Assembly: GCF_014230305.1 (NCBI RefSeq)
Contig: NZ_JACLAU010000001.1
Coordinates: forward strand, 310,001 to 374,000
Length of the DNA stretch: 64,000 bases
DNA from: Novosphingobium aerophilum
GTDB taxonomy: Bacteria; Pseudomonadota; Alphaproteobacteria; Sphingomonadales; Sphingomonadaceae
Direction of reading: 5' to 3'
Shown here one piece after another: positions 49,509-59,492 of the stretch (the first letter of the stretch is position 1; each line of letters begins with the position of its first letter). The position numbers and the translations under genes were made by a program. The notes below the pieces were generated by a model that searched no databases, had not been told where the DNA came from, and saw only the letters and a program-made list of their open reading frames with translations.

Positions 49509-49943
49509 TCAAGTCTGGAGATTGGCGGCGATCTGGTCGAGCAGGCGCGACAGTTCTGCCCGGTCCGTGGCCGACAGTCCCGCCAGCAACCGTTCTTCGT
49601 GCTCGGCGCCGATGGCAGCCATCCCGGCCAGCACCGGGTCGGCCGCAGCGGTCGGATAGATGCAGTGGGCCCGACGGTCGTCGGGTTTCGGTCGCCGTTC
49701 GAGCAGCCCGTCGGCCACCATGCGGTCGATCAGCCGACCCGCCGCCGCCTCGGTCATCTCCAGGGCCTCGGCGATCGTCCGCTGGGTGGCCCCGGGAGAA
49801 CCGGACACCACCGCCAGCAGGGTCCACTGCGATCCCGTAACGCCCAGTCCATCGACCGCGCGATCGAAATCGCGGCGCATCTGCCGGACGATCGTTCCCA
49901 GCTTCAGGGCGACCCCGCGCCGCCTGGTTGTCTCGTTGGCGAT
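49509..49943 (-). CDS. MarR family regulator with no standard start codon at its RBS
   Basis: About 144 aa with a MarR winged helix: ATQRTIAEALEMTEAAAGRL and wing LLERRPKPDDRRAH. The gene follows the thiolase, whose last codons supply AGGAGG. Seven bases later the in-frame codon is ATC (49943-49941), where ATG would be expected; the only upstream standard start is a GTG at 50003, 58 bp inside the thiolase gene. Either that GTG or rare ATC initiation is used. It may bind TACTAA/TTAGTA. Confidence 0.8.
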   Translation of the reverse strand: MANETTRRRGVALKLGTIVRQMRRDFDRAVDGLGVTGSQWTLLAVVSGSPGATQRTIAEALEMTEAAAGRLIDRMVADGLLERRPKPDDRRAHCIYPTAAADPVLAGMAAIGAEHEERLLAGLSATDRAELSRLLDQIAANLQT

Positions 49944-49945
49944 GC

Positions 49946-51211
<1,266 letters not shown>

Positions 51212-51292
51212 CGGTCACTCCTTGACTGTCGCCGGACCGAACGACCCGCCCCGGGACTGGCCGATGCTATGGCACGTCGGCGCAGGTCGCCC

Positions 51293-51351
51293 AATCGCGG
51301 TCGCGATGAATGGCGCCGGGCCTCTGGTCTCCCGGTCCGCTTGGGTTAGCC
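51293..51351 (+). promoter_or_regulatory. Promoter of gene 51386 with palindromic element
   Basis: AATCGC-GGTC-GCGAT (51293-51307) contains ATCGCG-GT-CGCGAT and is the best copy of the repeated element. It starts 31 bp before a weak -35 (CTGGTC, 51324-51329); TTAGCC (51346-51351) follows after 16 bp. TTAGCCTCCCGATC here is identical to the sequence at 15751. CTCCC (51351-51355) could pair with the GGGAG at 51372-51376 upstream of the start. Confidence 0.55.
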
Positions 51352-51385
51352 TCCCGATCGACACGGAAAATGGGAGCAGGTCGCC

Positions 51386-52462
51386 ATGGCCGATCGACTG
51401 CGGGTTATTCAATGGGCCACCGGCAATATCGGCACCCGCGCCTTGCGGGCGGTGATCGAGCATCCCCGGCTTGAGCTTGCCGGGGTCTGGGTGAGCAACC
51501 CGGACAAGGCCGGGCTGGATGCCGGGGCCCTGTGCGGGGCCGAGCCCACCGGAATCCGGGCCACCGGCTCGGTTGACGAGGCCTGCGCGATTCCCGCCGA
51601 CTGTGTGCTCTACATGCGCCAAGGGACCGACATCGACGAGGTCTGTCGCCTTCTCGCCAGCGGCAAGAACGTGGTCACCACGCGGGGTGACTTCCATCAC
51701 CCGGCCGGGATGGACCCGGCGCTGCGCCAACGCATCGAGGAGGCGTGCCTGGCCGGTGGCACCTCGATCTATTCGACCGGATCGAGCCCCGGCTTCGTGA
51801 CCGAGGCCCTGGCCATTCCGCTGGTCTCGCTCTCGCGCCGGCTCGATTGCCTCACCATCGACGAATTCGGCGACTGCTCGAGCCGCAATTCGCCCGACCT
51901 GCTGTTCAACGTGATGGGGTTCGGTCAGCCGATCGGTGATTTCGACCAGCGCCAGGCCGATCACGTCAAGGCCGACTTCGCCGCATCGCTGTCGCAACTG
52001 GCCGACGGGCTTGGGCTGGTCATCGACTGCTGGCAGGCCCACGGCGAATATGCCGCGGCACGGACGGCGGCCCCGATCGCGGCCGGGACCATCGCGGCCG
52101 GGACCATGGCCGCGCAGCGGATCACGATCGAGGGCCTGGCTGCGGGAACACCGCGACTGCGGTTCCGCGCCAACTGGTACGTGTCACGCGATATCGACCA
52201 TCCCGACTGGGACCTGCGCGAGAGCGGCTGGCGCATCCGGGTGACCGGCGACACCCCGCTCGACGTGGGCATCACCTTCCCGGTCGCGCCCGAACACTAT
52301 GCGGCCTTCACCCCGGGACTGACCGCGCACCGTGCCGTGAATGCGGTCGCCGCGGTCTGCGCCGCCCCGCCGGGCATCCGCACCACGGTCGATCTGCCGC
52401 AGGTGCTGGCCCATTTGCCGGCCCAGTCTTCGGCCCATTCTTCGGAAAATCTTCCGACATGA
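51386..52462 (+). CDS. Dihydrodipicolinate reductase-like NAD(P)-dependent oxidoreductase
   Basis: 358-aa protein of the dihydrodipicolinate reductase / 2,4-diaminopentanoate dehydrogenase-like group. The N-terminal Rossmann motif is QWATGNIGTRALRAV, and YMRQGTDIDEVCRLL and STGSSPGFVTEAL follow. It is not a biosynthetic DapB (too long, wrong context). Members occur in actinobacterial and sphingomonad catabolic clusters with unknown substrates. A short repeat, AAGTIAAGTMAAQ, lies near residue 231. Its end overlaps the next SDR (ATGA). Confidence 0.8.
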   Translation: MADRLRVIQWATGNIGTRALRAVIEHPRLELAGVWVSNPDKAGLDAGALCGAEPTGIRATGSVDEACAIPADCVLYMRQGTDIDEVCRLLASGKNVVTTRGDFHHPAGMDPALRQRIEEACLAGGTSIYSTGSSPGFVTEALAIPLVSLSRRLDCLTIDEFGDCSSRNSPDLLFNVMGFGQPIGDFDQRQADHVKADFAASLSQLADGLGLVIDCWQAHGEYAAARTAAPIAAGTIAAGTMAAQRITIEGLAAGTPRLRFRANWYVSRDIDHPDWDLRESGWRIRVTGDTPLDVGITFPVAPEHYAAFTPGLTAHRAVNAVAAVCAAPPGIRTTVDLPQVLAHLPAQSSAHSSENLPT

Positions 52463-53388
52463 CCGGATCGTTGCGCCTCGACGGCCAGGTCATCGTGGTG
52501 ACCGGCGCGGGCGGCGGGCTCGGCCGGGCCTATGTCGAGGAGCTGGCCCGGCGCGGTGCCCGGGTCTTGGCCAACGATTGCCACGCCGCGGCCCTGGAAC
52601 CGGTCTGCCAGGCGGTGGCCGCGGCGGGCGGGGTCTGCCTGGCCGATACCCACAGCGTGGCCGAGCCTGGGGGCTGTGTCGCCATCGTCGCGGCGGCGCT
52701 TGAACGGTTCGGGCGGATCGATGGACTGGTGCTCAATGCCGGAACGATCCGCGTCGCCCCCTTCGCAGCCACGGACAGTGATGATCTGGACGCCCTGCTC
52801 GCCGTCCACCTGGGCGGGGCCTTCCACCTCGCCCGCGCCGCCTGGCCGCACATGGCGGCGCAGGGCTGCGGCCGGATCGTCTTCACCACGTCCTCGGCCG
52901 GCCTGTTCGGGATGCCGCAACTGTCCGCCTATGGCGCCGCCAAAGGCGCGGTGGCCGGGCTGATGGGCGTGCTGGCCGAGGAGGGACGGGACTGCGGCAT
53001 CGCCTGCAACGCGGTGATGCCCAATGCCGCAAGCGGGATGACCGCCGCGATCGGGCGGAGCCTCGCCGGATCGGGTGGGGAGGGCCCCAACCGCTGGGCT
53101 GCGACGGCTCCCGCCACTTTCGACCCCCGTTTCACTGCGCCGCTGGTGGCCTGGCTGCTCCATCCCGACTGCCCGTCGACTCACGCGATCTACTCGGCCG
53201 CGCTGGGTCGCATCGCCCGCGTGTTCGTCGGTGTCGGGCCGGGCTGGCAGGGCCCCATCGACCGTCCCCCGAGCATGGAGGAGATCGCGGAGCAGTGGGA
53301 GCGGATCGGTTCGCCGGACGCCACCATGACGGTGCCGGAAAACGCCTATGACGAGTTCCGCATCGTCGCCGAAGCGGCCGGCAGGTAA
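52459..53388 (+). CDS. SDR, 3-hydroxyacyl-CoA dehydrogenase-like, with C-terminal extension
   Basis: 309-aa SDR: TGAGGGLGRAY near residue 15, NAGT in the centre and catalytic YGAAK. An extra 50-60 C-terminal residues follow the fold (GPGWQGPIDRPPSMEEIAE), as in the (3R)-hydroxyacyl-CoA dehydrogenase part of peroxisomal multifunctional enzyme type 2. It is translationally coupled to the reductase at 51386. Its last 43 bp overlap the convergent SDR gene. Confidence 0.87.
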   Translation: MTGSLRLDGQVIVVTGAGGGLGRAYVEELARRGARVLANDCHAAALEPVCQAVAAAGGVCLADTHSVAEPGGCVAIVAAALERFGRIDGLVLNAGTIRVAPFAATDSDDLDALLAVHLGGAFHLARAAWPHMAAQGCGRIVFTTSSAGLFGMPQLSAYGAAKGAVAGLMGVLAEEGRDCGIACNAVMPNAASGMTAAIGRSLAGSGGEGPNRWAATAPATFDPRFTAPLVAWLLHPDCPSTHAIYSAALGRIARVFVGVGPGWQGPIDRPPSMEEIAEQWERIGSPDATMTVPENAYDEFRIVAEAAGR

Positions 53389-54224
53389 GGCGCGACCAGC
53401 GTCTCGCTCAAGGCCCAGAGCCGGGCCGCTGCGGCGTCGTCCTGGCCCGCCGGCGCGGGGGGCGTCTCGTCCAGGCCCTCGAAATAGCGGCCATTGACCG
53501 TGCCGACAGCCGGATCGGTGGCGAGCCGGACCAGCGCCCGCGCCGCCTCGTCGGGAGCGATCGCGCGATCCATGATCGAATCCATGTAGGCTTTCATGCC
53601 CGGTTCGCAGTGGCTGGCAAAGTTGCTGGCGACGGTCCCGGGATGAAGGGCGTGGGCGATCAGCCCGGCGTCACCATAGCGCCGTGCCAGTTCGCGGGTG
53701 AACAGAACATTGGCCAGCTTCGCCTGGCAGTAGGCGCGGCCGCTCTGCCAGCCTTCCGCCAGGCCGGGATCGTCCCACTGAATTCCCGGGCTGTGCGCAT
53801 GGCCGTCCGAGGAGGTTGCGATCACCCGGGCCCCGGGCGCGAGGTTGGGCAGCAGCAGCCGGGTGAGCAGGAACGGCGCGAGATGGTTGGCGGCAAAGGT
53901 GGCCTCTTGGCCTTCCGGGCTGACCCGGCGCGTCGCCTGCACCCCCCCGGCATTGTTGCACAGGACATCGATGCGCGGGGCGAGCCCGGCGATCTCGGCA
54001 GCGACTCGGGCGACGTCGGCGAGCAGCGCGAAATCGCCCGACAGCAGTGTGAAGCGCTCGCTCGCCAGCTCGGCCGCGGCCTCGGCGCAGCGCGCCGGAT
54101 CACGGCCGGTGCCGATCACGCGCCAGCCCATGGCCAGAAGCTGCCGGGCGGCGGCGCGCCCCACCCCGGCGCTGGCGCCGGTGATCACCGCGGTGCGGAT
54201 CGAGTCTCGGGTCTCAGCGGTCAT
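53346..54224 (-). CDS. SDR family protein (retinol dehydrogenase-like)
   Basis: 292-aa SDR of the retinol-dehydrogenase/WW-oxidoreductase type: TGASAGVGRAA near residue 14, NNAGG in the centre, FAANHLAPFLLT and catalytic YCQAK. The ATG at 54224 fits the domain start; longer frames upstream run into the divergent SDR's promoter. It is divergent from the SDR at 54340 and tail-overlaps the SDR at 52459 by 43 bp. Substrate unknown, perhaps a lipid alcohol. Confidence 0.87.
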   Translation of the reverse strand: MTAETRDSIRTAVITGASAGVGRAAARQLLAMGWRVIGTGRDPARCAEAAAELASERFTLLSGDFALLADVARVAAEIAGLAPRIDVLCNNAGGVQATRRVSPEGQEATFAANHLAPFLLTRLLLPNLAPGARVIATSSDGHAHSPGIQWDDPGLAEGWQSGRAYCQAKLANVLFTRELARRYGDAGLIAHALHPGTVASNFASHCEPGMKAYMDSIMDRAIAPDEAARALVRLATDPAVGTVNGRYFEGLDETPPAPAGQDDAAAARLWALSETLVAPYLPAASATMRNSS

Positions 54225-54258
54225 GGTGAAGGACTCGCACAGGAGCCTTCCGGGACCA

Positions 54259-54316
54259 AATCGCCGAGGCGTTTTCGTCCGAGCGGGCTTGCCGCCGCCC
54301 CACCCTGCCATATCGT
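54259..54316 (+). promoter_or_regulatory. Promoter of SDR gene 54340 with palindromic element
   Basis: AATCGC-CGAG-GCGTT (54259-54273) has a perfect left half and a two-mismatch right half. It starts 30 bp before TTGCCG (54289-54294); TATCGT (54311-54316) follows after 16 bp. The geometry matches the short-spacing class. Confidence 0.45.
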
Positions 54317-54339
54317 CCCGCCGCACAAGGAGAGATGGC

Positions 54340-55095
54340 ATGGCAGGGTTTCTGGACGGGAAGGTGGCCTTGGTCACCGGCGGGGGAACGGGCATCGGGG
54401 CCGCCGCGGCCGAAGCGCTGGCGCGCCATGGGGCCGCGGTGGCGATCACCGGGCGTCGGGTCGCGCGGCTCGATGAGGTGGCGGGGCGGATCACGACGGC
54501 GGGGGGGCAGGTGGCGACCCTGGTCAGCGACGTCGCCGACGAGGCGAGCGCGACCGCGGCAGTCGAGGCGGCCGTGGCGGGCCTCGGTCGGCTCGATGTG
54601 GTCATCAATTCGGCCGGGGTCAACGAGGCCGGCGGGATCGGCACGCTGGACCTCGCCGGCTGGCGCAAGGTGATCGACATCAACCTGTGGGGGACCATTC
54701 ACACGTGCAAGGCCGCACTGCCCCATCTGCGTGCCGCCGGCGGCGGTGACATCGTCAACATCAGCTCGACCGCGGGACGGCGCGCCGCGGGCCTGTTCGC
54801 CTCCTATGCCACCAGCAAGCACGGCGTGAACGGCTTCACGGAATCGATCCGTCAGGAACTGGGTGGCGAGAACATCCGCGTCTGCCTGATCGAACCCGGC
54901 GCCACCGAGACCGAGATCGCCCAGAGCGTGTCCGATCCGGTCTGGGCCGAGATGATGCAGCAGCATGTCAGCAAGGCGGGAGCGATGCAGGCCGGGGATA
55001 TCGCCGAAGCGATCATCTTTGCCCTGATGCTGCCGCGGCGCGCCAATGTCTCGCAAATGCTGATACGACCGACGATCGATACGGCTCCGATGTAG
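54340..55095 (+). CDS. SDR family oxidoreductase
   Basis: 251-aa SDR: TGGGTGIGAAA near residue 13, NSAG in the centre, the serine in NISSTAG and YATSK. The final TIDTAPM and the ANVSQMLIRPT motif resemble the YdfG/clavaldehyde-type subgroup. AAGGAGAG precedes the ATG at 54340. An acid phosphatase gene follows after 26 bp on the same strand. Confidence 0.88.
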   Translation: MAGFLDGKVALVTGGGTGIGAAAAEALARHGAAVAITGRRVARLDEVAGRITTAGGQVATLVSDVADEASATAAVEAAVAGLGRLDVVINSAGVNEAGGIGTLDLAGWRKVIDINLWGTIHTCKAALPHLRAAGGGDIVNISSTAGRRAAGLFASYATSKHGVNGFTESIRQELGGENIRVCLIEPGATETEIAQSVSDPVWAEMMQQHVSKAGAMQAGDIAEAIIFALMLPRRANVSQMLIRPTIDTAPM

Positions 55096-55121
55096 GGCCG
55101 GCCGCCAGGGGAGGACAGGCG

Positions 55122-56000
55122 ATGGGAAGGTCGATGCGGACAGCGGCGGTGGTCGTTGCGCTCGTCGGATTCGGGATCGCCGGATTCGGGATCGGCGAAT
55201 TTGGCCGGGCCGGCGCCCTAGCCGCAGACCCGCCGGCGGGCGGAACGGCCGTCGTGACGGCCGCACCGCCTGCGCCCGTCGCCACGCTCGGTGCCCGGTC
55301 CTATCTCGGCCCGGCGCGCTGGCCCGATGCCATGGCCCTGATCGCAAGCCCCCCGGCCGAAGGCTCCGAGGCGCTGCGCCGCGACCGCCAGCTCGAAGCG
55401 GCCGCGCTGGCCTTGCAGGGCGGTTCCCGGTGGGCGCTGGCGCGGGCCGATGCCGATCTGTGGTCGGCCTCTGCCACCGGCGCGTTCTCGTGCGCGGCAG
55501 GTCGTGAGATCAGCCCGGCGGCTACGCCCCGGGTCGACAGCCTGCTGCGCGCGACCATGTCCGACCTGGGCCGGGTCTCCGGCGCCGCCAAGGACCATTA
55601 CGCCCGCCAGCGGCCCTTCGCGGGCAACGGCCGGCCCATCTGCACTCCGGAGATGGAGCAGGCGCTGCGCGGCAACGGCTCCTACCCGTCCGGCCACGCC
55701 ACGATCGGCTATGGCTGGGCGCTGATCCTGGCCGATCTGATCCCGGCCCGGCGCGCGGCACTGCTCGCCCGCGGCAGGGCCTTCGGTGACAGCCGCCGGG
55801 TCTGCAACGTCCACTTCGCCAGTGACATCGCCGCCGGGCAAGCGCTCGCCGCCCCGGTGCTGGAGCGATTCCGCCAGGACCCGGTCTTCCAGGCCGATCT
55901 TGCCGCCGCCCGGGCCGAGCTGCGCGCCGCCAGCCCGGTCCGCCCCTCCTGCGCCGGTGAAACCGCCGCACTGGCCCTCACCCGAAAGGACGTTCCGTGA
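55122..56000 (+). CDS. phoN: Class A non-specific acid phosphatase (PAP2 family), exported
   Basis: 292-aa periplasmic PAP2-type phosphatase. It begins with a signal peptide/anchor (VVVALVGFGIAGFGIGEFG). The family signatures are GSYPSGHATIGYG and GDSRRVCNVHFASDIAAG, containing the catalytic histidines. It removes phosphate from organic monoesters, perhaps nucleotides or prenyl/lipid phosphates. A 15-bp tandem repeat encodes part of the signal peptide. It is translationally coupled to the MFS gene (GTGA overlap). Confidence 0.9.
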   Translation: MGRSMRTAAVVVALVGFGIAGFGIGEFGRAGALAADPPAGGTAVVTAAPPAPVATLGARSYLGPARWPDAMALIASPPAEGSEALRRDRQLEAAALALQGGSRWALARADADLWSASATGAFSCAAGREISPAATPRVDSLLRATMSDLGRVSGAAKDHYARQRPFAGNGRPICTPEMEQALRGNGSYPSGHATIGYGWALILADLIPARRAALLARGRAFGDSRRVCNVHFASDIAAGQALAAPVLERFRQDPVFQADLAAARAELRAASPVRPSCAGETAALALTRKDVP

Positions 56001-57328
56001 GCCCCCCGCCCGATCCATCGCCGCAACCCGGCCTGCCGAGCCTGGCCTATCGGGGCTGGTTCCTGTTCCTGATGATGCTGGTCTCGGCCTCGGTGGTCGG
56101 CGAGCGGTTCATGATGGCGGTCATGGTCGGTCCGATCAAGGCCGAGCTCCACCTCAGCGACACGCAGATCGGCCTGGCCAAGGACATGGCCGTCACCCTG
56201 GTCTACATCATCGCGGTGATCCCCCTGGCCCGGCTGGCGGATCGCTGGTCCAAGCGCAAGATCGTGACCTTGGCTGCGGTCACCTGGAGCGTCGCGGTGC
56301 TGCTGTGCGGCCAGGCGAAGAGCTTTCTGCTGCTGCTGGTCGGCCGCGCCGCGATCGGGCTGGGCGAGGGGGCCTTTACCCCCCCGTCGCAGAGCTGGAT
56401 CGCCGATCTGTTCCCGATGAAGCAGCGCGCCACGGCACTGGCGATCTTCCTGCTCGGGGCCTCGCTGGGCCATCTGACGGGTCCGGCCCTGGGTGGCTGG
56501 CTGACCAGCGAATACGGTTGGCGCCATGCCATGCTGATGGCCGCGATCCCCGGCTTCGTGCTGGCCCCGCTGGTCCTGCTGACCCTGCGCGACGTCGCGC
56601 CCGGATTGGCCGATGGCCACTCCGCCGAGGCCACCGCGCGCCAGCCCTTCGGTTCGACCCTGCGCGAAATCATGGCCGTGCGCACCCTGCCGCTGCTGAT
56701 CCTGGGCGCGTCGCTGACGTCGCTGATCACCATGGGGCTGGTCAGCTGGACCCCGGCCTACATGGAGCGCAGCTTCGGCATGTCGGCCCGCGAGGCGGGC
56801 CTGGGCATGGGCGGGGCCCTGTTCCTGGGGTCGGTGATCGGCCATTCGCTGGGGGGACCCATCGCCGATTTCCTGGGCCGGCGCGACGTGCGCTGGTATA
56901 TCTGGATCCAGATCTTCAGCGCGCTCGGGGCGATGGGCGTGGCCTTCACCATGCTCAGCGGGCCGGCCGGGCGCGTGTTTCCGCTGATCGGGCTCAACAT
57001 GCTGATCGGCGGCCTCTCCGCCGCACCGCTGATGGCGGTGATTTCCACCCTCGCGCCGGTCCATGCCCGGTCGGTGACCGTCGCGATCCTGATGGTGTCG
57101 ATCAACATCATCGGGCTGGGCGGGGGCCCGCTGTTCGTGGGCTGGCTGAGCGACACTCTGGCCCCGCTGCACGGCCAGGAATCGCTGGGCATGGCGATGC
57201 GGGCGGTGCTGCTGGTGGGCGTCCCGGCGGCCTTCCTGTCCTTGCTGGCGAGCCGCACCTGCGTCAGCGATTTCGCGCGCTGCCAGGGCCGGAGCCCCGG
57301 CACCCCGGCTCCGGCCACCCTGCATTGA
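55997..57328 (+). CDS. MFS transporter
   Basis: 443-aa twelve-helix major facilitator. The motif between helices 2 and 3 is RLADRWSKRKIV, and RAAIGLGEGAFTPPSQSWIAD is typical of the sphingosine-1-phosphate/spinster-like (Spns) or phthalate-permease-like branch. It probably imports the pathway substrate or exports an intermediate. The GTG start overlaps the phosphatase stop. The CMD gene follows 17 bp later. Confidence 0.9.
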   Translation: MSPPPDPSPQPGLPSLAYRGWFLFLMMLVSASVVGERFMMAVMVGPIKAELHLSDTQIGLAKDMAVTLVYIIAVIPLARLADRWSKRKIVTLAAVTWSVAVLLCGQAKSFLLLLVGRAAIGLGEGAFTPPSQSWIADLFPMKQRATALAIFLLGASLGHLTGPALGGWLTSEYGWRHAMLMAAIPGFVLAPLVLLTLRDVAPGLADGHSAEATARQPFGSTLREIMAVRTLPLLILGASLTSLITMGLVSWTPAYMERSFGMSAREAGLGMGGALFLGSVIGHSLGGPIADFLGRRDVRWYIWIQIFSALGAMGVAFTMLSGPAGRVFPLIGLNMLIGGLSAAPLMAVISTLAPVHARSVTVAILMVSINIIGLGGGPLFVGWLSDTLAPLHGQESLGMAMRAVLLVGVPAAFLSLLASRTCVSDFARCQGRSPGTPAPATLH

Positions 57329-57345
57329 TTCCCTGGAGGACCGCC

Positions 57346-57996
57346 ATGACCCATCCTGCCCAACGCATTCCCCCCCTGCCCAAGGACGAGTGGACCGACG
57401 CCGCCCGCGACGTCTTCGCCTTCTGGGGCGAGCCCAACGCGCGCGAGGAGGGATCGAAGACCTCGATCCTGCCGGTGATGGGCCAGCACCCCGGTCTGGG
57501 CATGGCTTATAACCACTGGGGAAAGCAGCTGCTCCTGGCCAACACCCTGTCCACCCGGCACCTGGAACTGCTGATCCTGCGGATCGCCTGGCGGGTCCAG
57601 TCGGCCTACGAATGGCACCACCATGTCGGCTATGCCCTGAACTGCGGAATCACCCTGGAGGAGATCGCCGCGGTCAAGACCTACCCTGCGGGTCATGACT
57701 GGGCCGAGGACGATGCCGCCGTCCTGACCACGGTGGACGAGCTGCTGACCACCAACACCGTCAGCGACGCCACCTGGGCCGTGCTCGAATGGCTGTTCGA
57801 GGTGCGCCAGCGGATGGATCTGGTCTTTACCGTCGGACACTACGTCATGACCAGTTGGGCGCTGTCCGCCTTCGGGGTGCCGGTCGAACCCTGGGCCGAC
57901 CAGATCGGCTTCGATCTGCGCACCCGGTCCGGAAAGGTGCCGCAGCGTACCCTCAAGCCGGGTGAGGGCGACGGCTGGGCCGACGGGCGCGACTGA
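57346..57996 (+). CDS. Carboxymuconolactone decarboxylase (CMD) family protein
   Basis: 216-aa AhpD/CMD-fold protein. The core LELLILRIAWRVQSAYEWHHHVGYAL is intact, but the redox CxxC of AhpD is absent and YEWHHH takes its place, as in CMD-like proteins of unknown reaction. It may be a decarboxylase, hydrolase or tautomerase. GGAGG lies before the ATG. It ends the SDR/phosphatase/MFS run. Confidence 0.83.
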   Translation: MTHPAQRIPPLPKDEWTDAARDVFAFWGEPNAREEGSKTSILPVMGQHPGLGMAYNHWGKQLLLANTLSTRHLELLILRIAWRVQSAYEWHHHVGYALNCGITLEEIAAVKTYPAGHDWAEDDAAVLTTVDELLTTNTVSDATWAVLEWLFEVRQRMDLVFTVGHYVMTSWALSAFGVPVEPWADQIGFDLRTRSGKVPQRTLKPGEGDGWADGRD

Positions 57997-58010
57997 TCGC
58001 AGCACCGGCC

Positions 58011-58080
58011 AATCGCGGGAACGATGGATTGGGCGCAACCGTGCAAAGCGAATTGTCTGGGCCGGTTGATGCGGTAACCG
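58011..58080 (+). promoter_or_regulatory. Promoter of the lipoyl-domain gene with palindromic element
   Basis: AATCGC-GGGA-ACGAT (58011-58025) starts 42 bp before TTGTCT (58053-58058); TAACCG (58075-58080) follows after 16 bp. The TTGTCTGG of this -35 recurs at the promoter of 61413. It belongs to the long-spacing class. Confidence 0.5.
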
Positions 58081-58111
58081 CCGGAACACAGTCGTTGCAA
58101 GGATCACGTCC

Positions 58112-58342
58112 ATGGCCGTCGAAGTGTTGCTCCCCAAGCTCGGGTTCTCGATGAACGAAGGTCAGATCGCCGAGTGGCTGGTGGCCGACGGCGCCCAGGT
58201 CAGCGAGGGCGATCCGCTGTTCCTGCTCGAGGCCGACAAGTCGACCAACGAGGTCGAGGCCCCCGCCACGGGGACCCTGCGGATCGAGGCGCGCGCGGGC
58301 GAAACCTACGAAGTCGGTACGATCATCGCCTACATCGAATAG
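58112..58342 (+). CDS. Free-standing lipoyl (biotinyl-lipoyl) domain protein
   Basis: 76-aa protein that is just one lipoyl domain. The hairpin EADKSTNEVEAP carries the lysine to be lipoylated, K43. The lipoyl domain usually forms the N-terminus of an E2 acyltransferase; here it stands alone. An E1 alpha gene begins at 63546, so the complex may use a detached swinging arm. Separate lipoyl proteins are also known in the glycine cleavage system, but the sequence is E2-like, not GcvH-like. Confidence 0.9.
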   Translation: MAVEVLLPKLGFSMNEGQIAEWLVADGAQVSEGDPLFLLEADKSTNEVEAPATGTLRIEARAGETYEVGTIIAYIE

Positions 58343-58357
58343 TCCCGGCCGGGCGGG

Positions 58358-59458
58358 ATGCTGCGGGTCGGGATCATCGGTGCGGCCTGGGGCGGCTTTG
58401 CCCACCTGCCGGCCTGGCGCTCGCTGCCCGGGGTCGAGGTCACCGCGATCTGTACCTCGCGCCGCGAGACCGCCGAGGCGGCGGCGACGCGGCTCGGGAT
58501 CGCCCGCCCGTTCTGGGATCCGGCGGCGATGTGCGCCGATCCGGAGATCGACATCGTCGATTGCGGCACCCGGCCGGCGCTGCGCCTGCCCTGGGTGCTG
58601 GCCGCGCTGGATCATGGCAAGCATGTCTACAACAGTTGCCCCCACGCCCCGGACTGGGCCGGCGCCCGGTCGATCGACGCGCGCTGGCGCCAGTCCGGCA
58701 GCGTGGGCGTGGTCGATGCGTTCTCGCAATACATCCCGGCGCTGCGGCACATGGCGGCGCTGGTGGCCGACGGGTTTATCGGCACGATCCTGGGCGGTTC
58801 GTGCCGGTTCAACCTTTCGCTGTTCAACCGGCCCAATCCCCGTTTCCCCTACAACTGGTTCGCCGATCCGGAGGCCGGGGTCTCGGCCCTGCGCAATCAC
58901 GGCAGCCACCTGCTGCACCTGTTGCTGCCGATGCTGGGCCCGGTGGCGCAGGTTTCGGCCCGCGAACGCCAGCTCCTGCCGCGCTGGACCTTCCCCGACG
59001 GCACCGCGGTGCAGCCCGGCAACACCGATCACGCCGATGCCCTGATCGCGTTCGCTTCGGGGGTGGTCATCCCCATGCAGGTGAGCTGGGCCATGCCGCT
59101 CCATTCCGGCTTCGCGATTGATCTCTTCGGCACGGCCGGGCGGCTGCTGGCCGAATCTCCGACCTTCCCGACCTCGCGCGAGTGCACCCTGCATGGCGGC
59201 GCCCTGGGCGAACCGCTGGCCCCGATCGCCGCGCCCGAAACGTTCCACCGGACTCCGGGCGTCGCGCTCGATGCGACGGCCGAGGTGCCGCCCAGTTTTC
59301 CCATGGCGCTGACCATGCAGTCGCTCCTCGCCGAGATCCGCGGCGAAGGCCAGGCGGCGCCCGGTTTCGCCGCCGCCTGCGAGGTGGAACGGGTGCTCGA
59401 GGCGCTGCATCGCGCCTCGGCCAGCCAGAGCTGGGTCGCCGTGAGCGACGTGGCTTGA
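58358..59458 (+). CDS. Gfo/Idh/MocA family oxidoreductase
   Basis: 366-aa NAD(P)-dependent oxidoreductase. The N-terminal Rossmann motif is VGIIGAAWGGFAHLPAW; NSCPHAPDWAGA corresponds to the EKP-motif region, where the usual lysine is missing. The C-terminal domain follows from about residue 130. It is 15 bp after the lipoyl gene. Sugar-like or inositol-like substrates are usual, but here the role is unknown. Confidence 0.85.
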   Translation: MLRVGIIGAAWGGFAHLPAWRSLPGVEVTAICTSRRETAEAAATRLGIARPFWDPAAMCADPEIDIVDCGTRPALRLPWVLAALDHGKHVYNSCPHAPDWAGARSIDARWRQSGSVGVVDAFSQYIPALRHMAALVADGFIGTILGGSCRFNLSLFNRPNPRFPYNWFADPEAGVSALRNHGSHLLHLLLPMLGPVAQVSARERQLLPRWTFPDGTAVQPGNTDHADALIAFASGVVIPMQVSWAMPLHSGFAIDLFGTAGRLLAESPTFPTSRECTLHGGALGEPLAPIAAPETFHRTPGVALDATAEVPPSFPMALTMQSLLAEIRGEGQAAPGFAAACEVERVLEALHRASASQSWVAVSDVA

Positions 59459-59492
59459 TGACCGATTCTGCCCCATCACCAAGGACCAGCCC

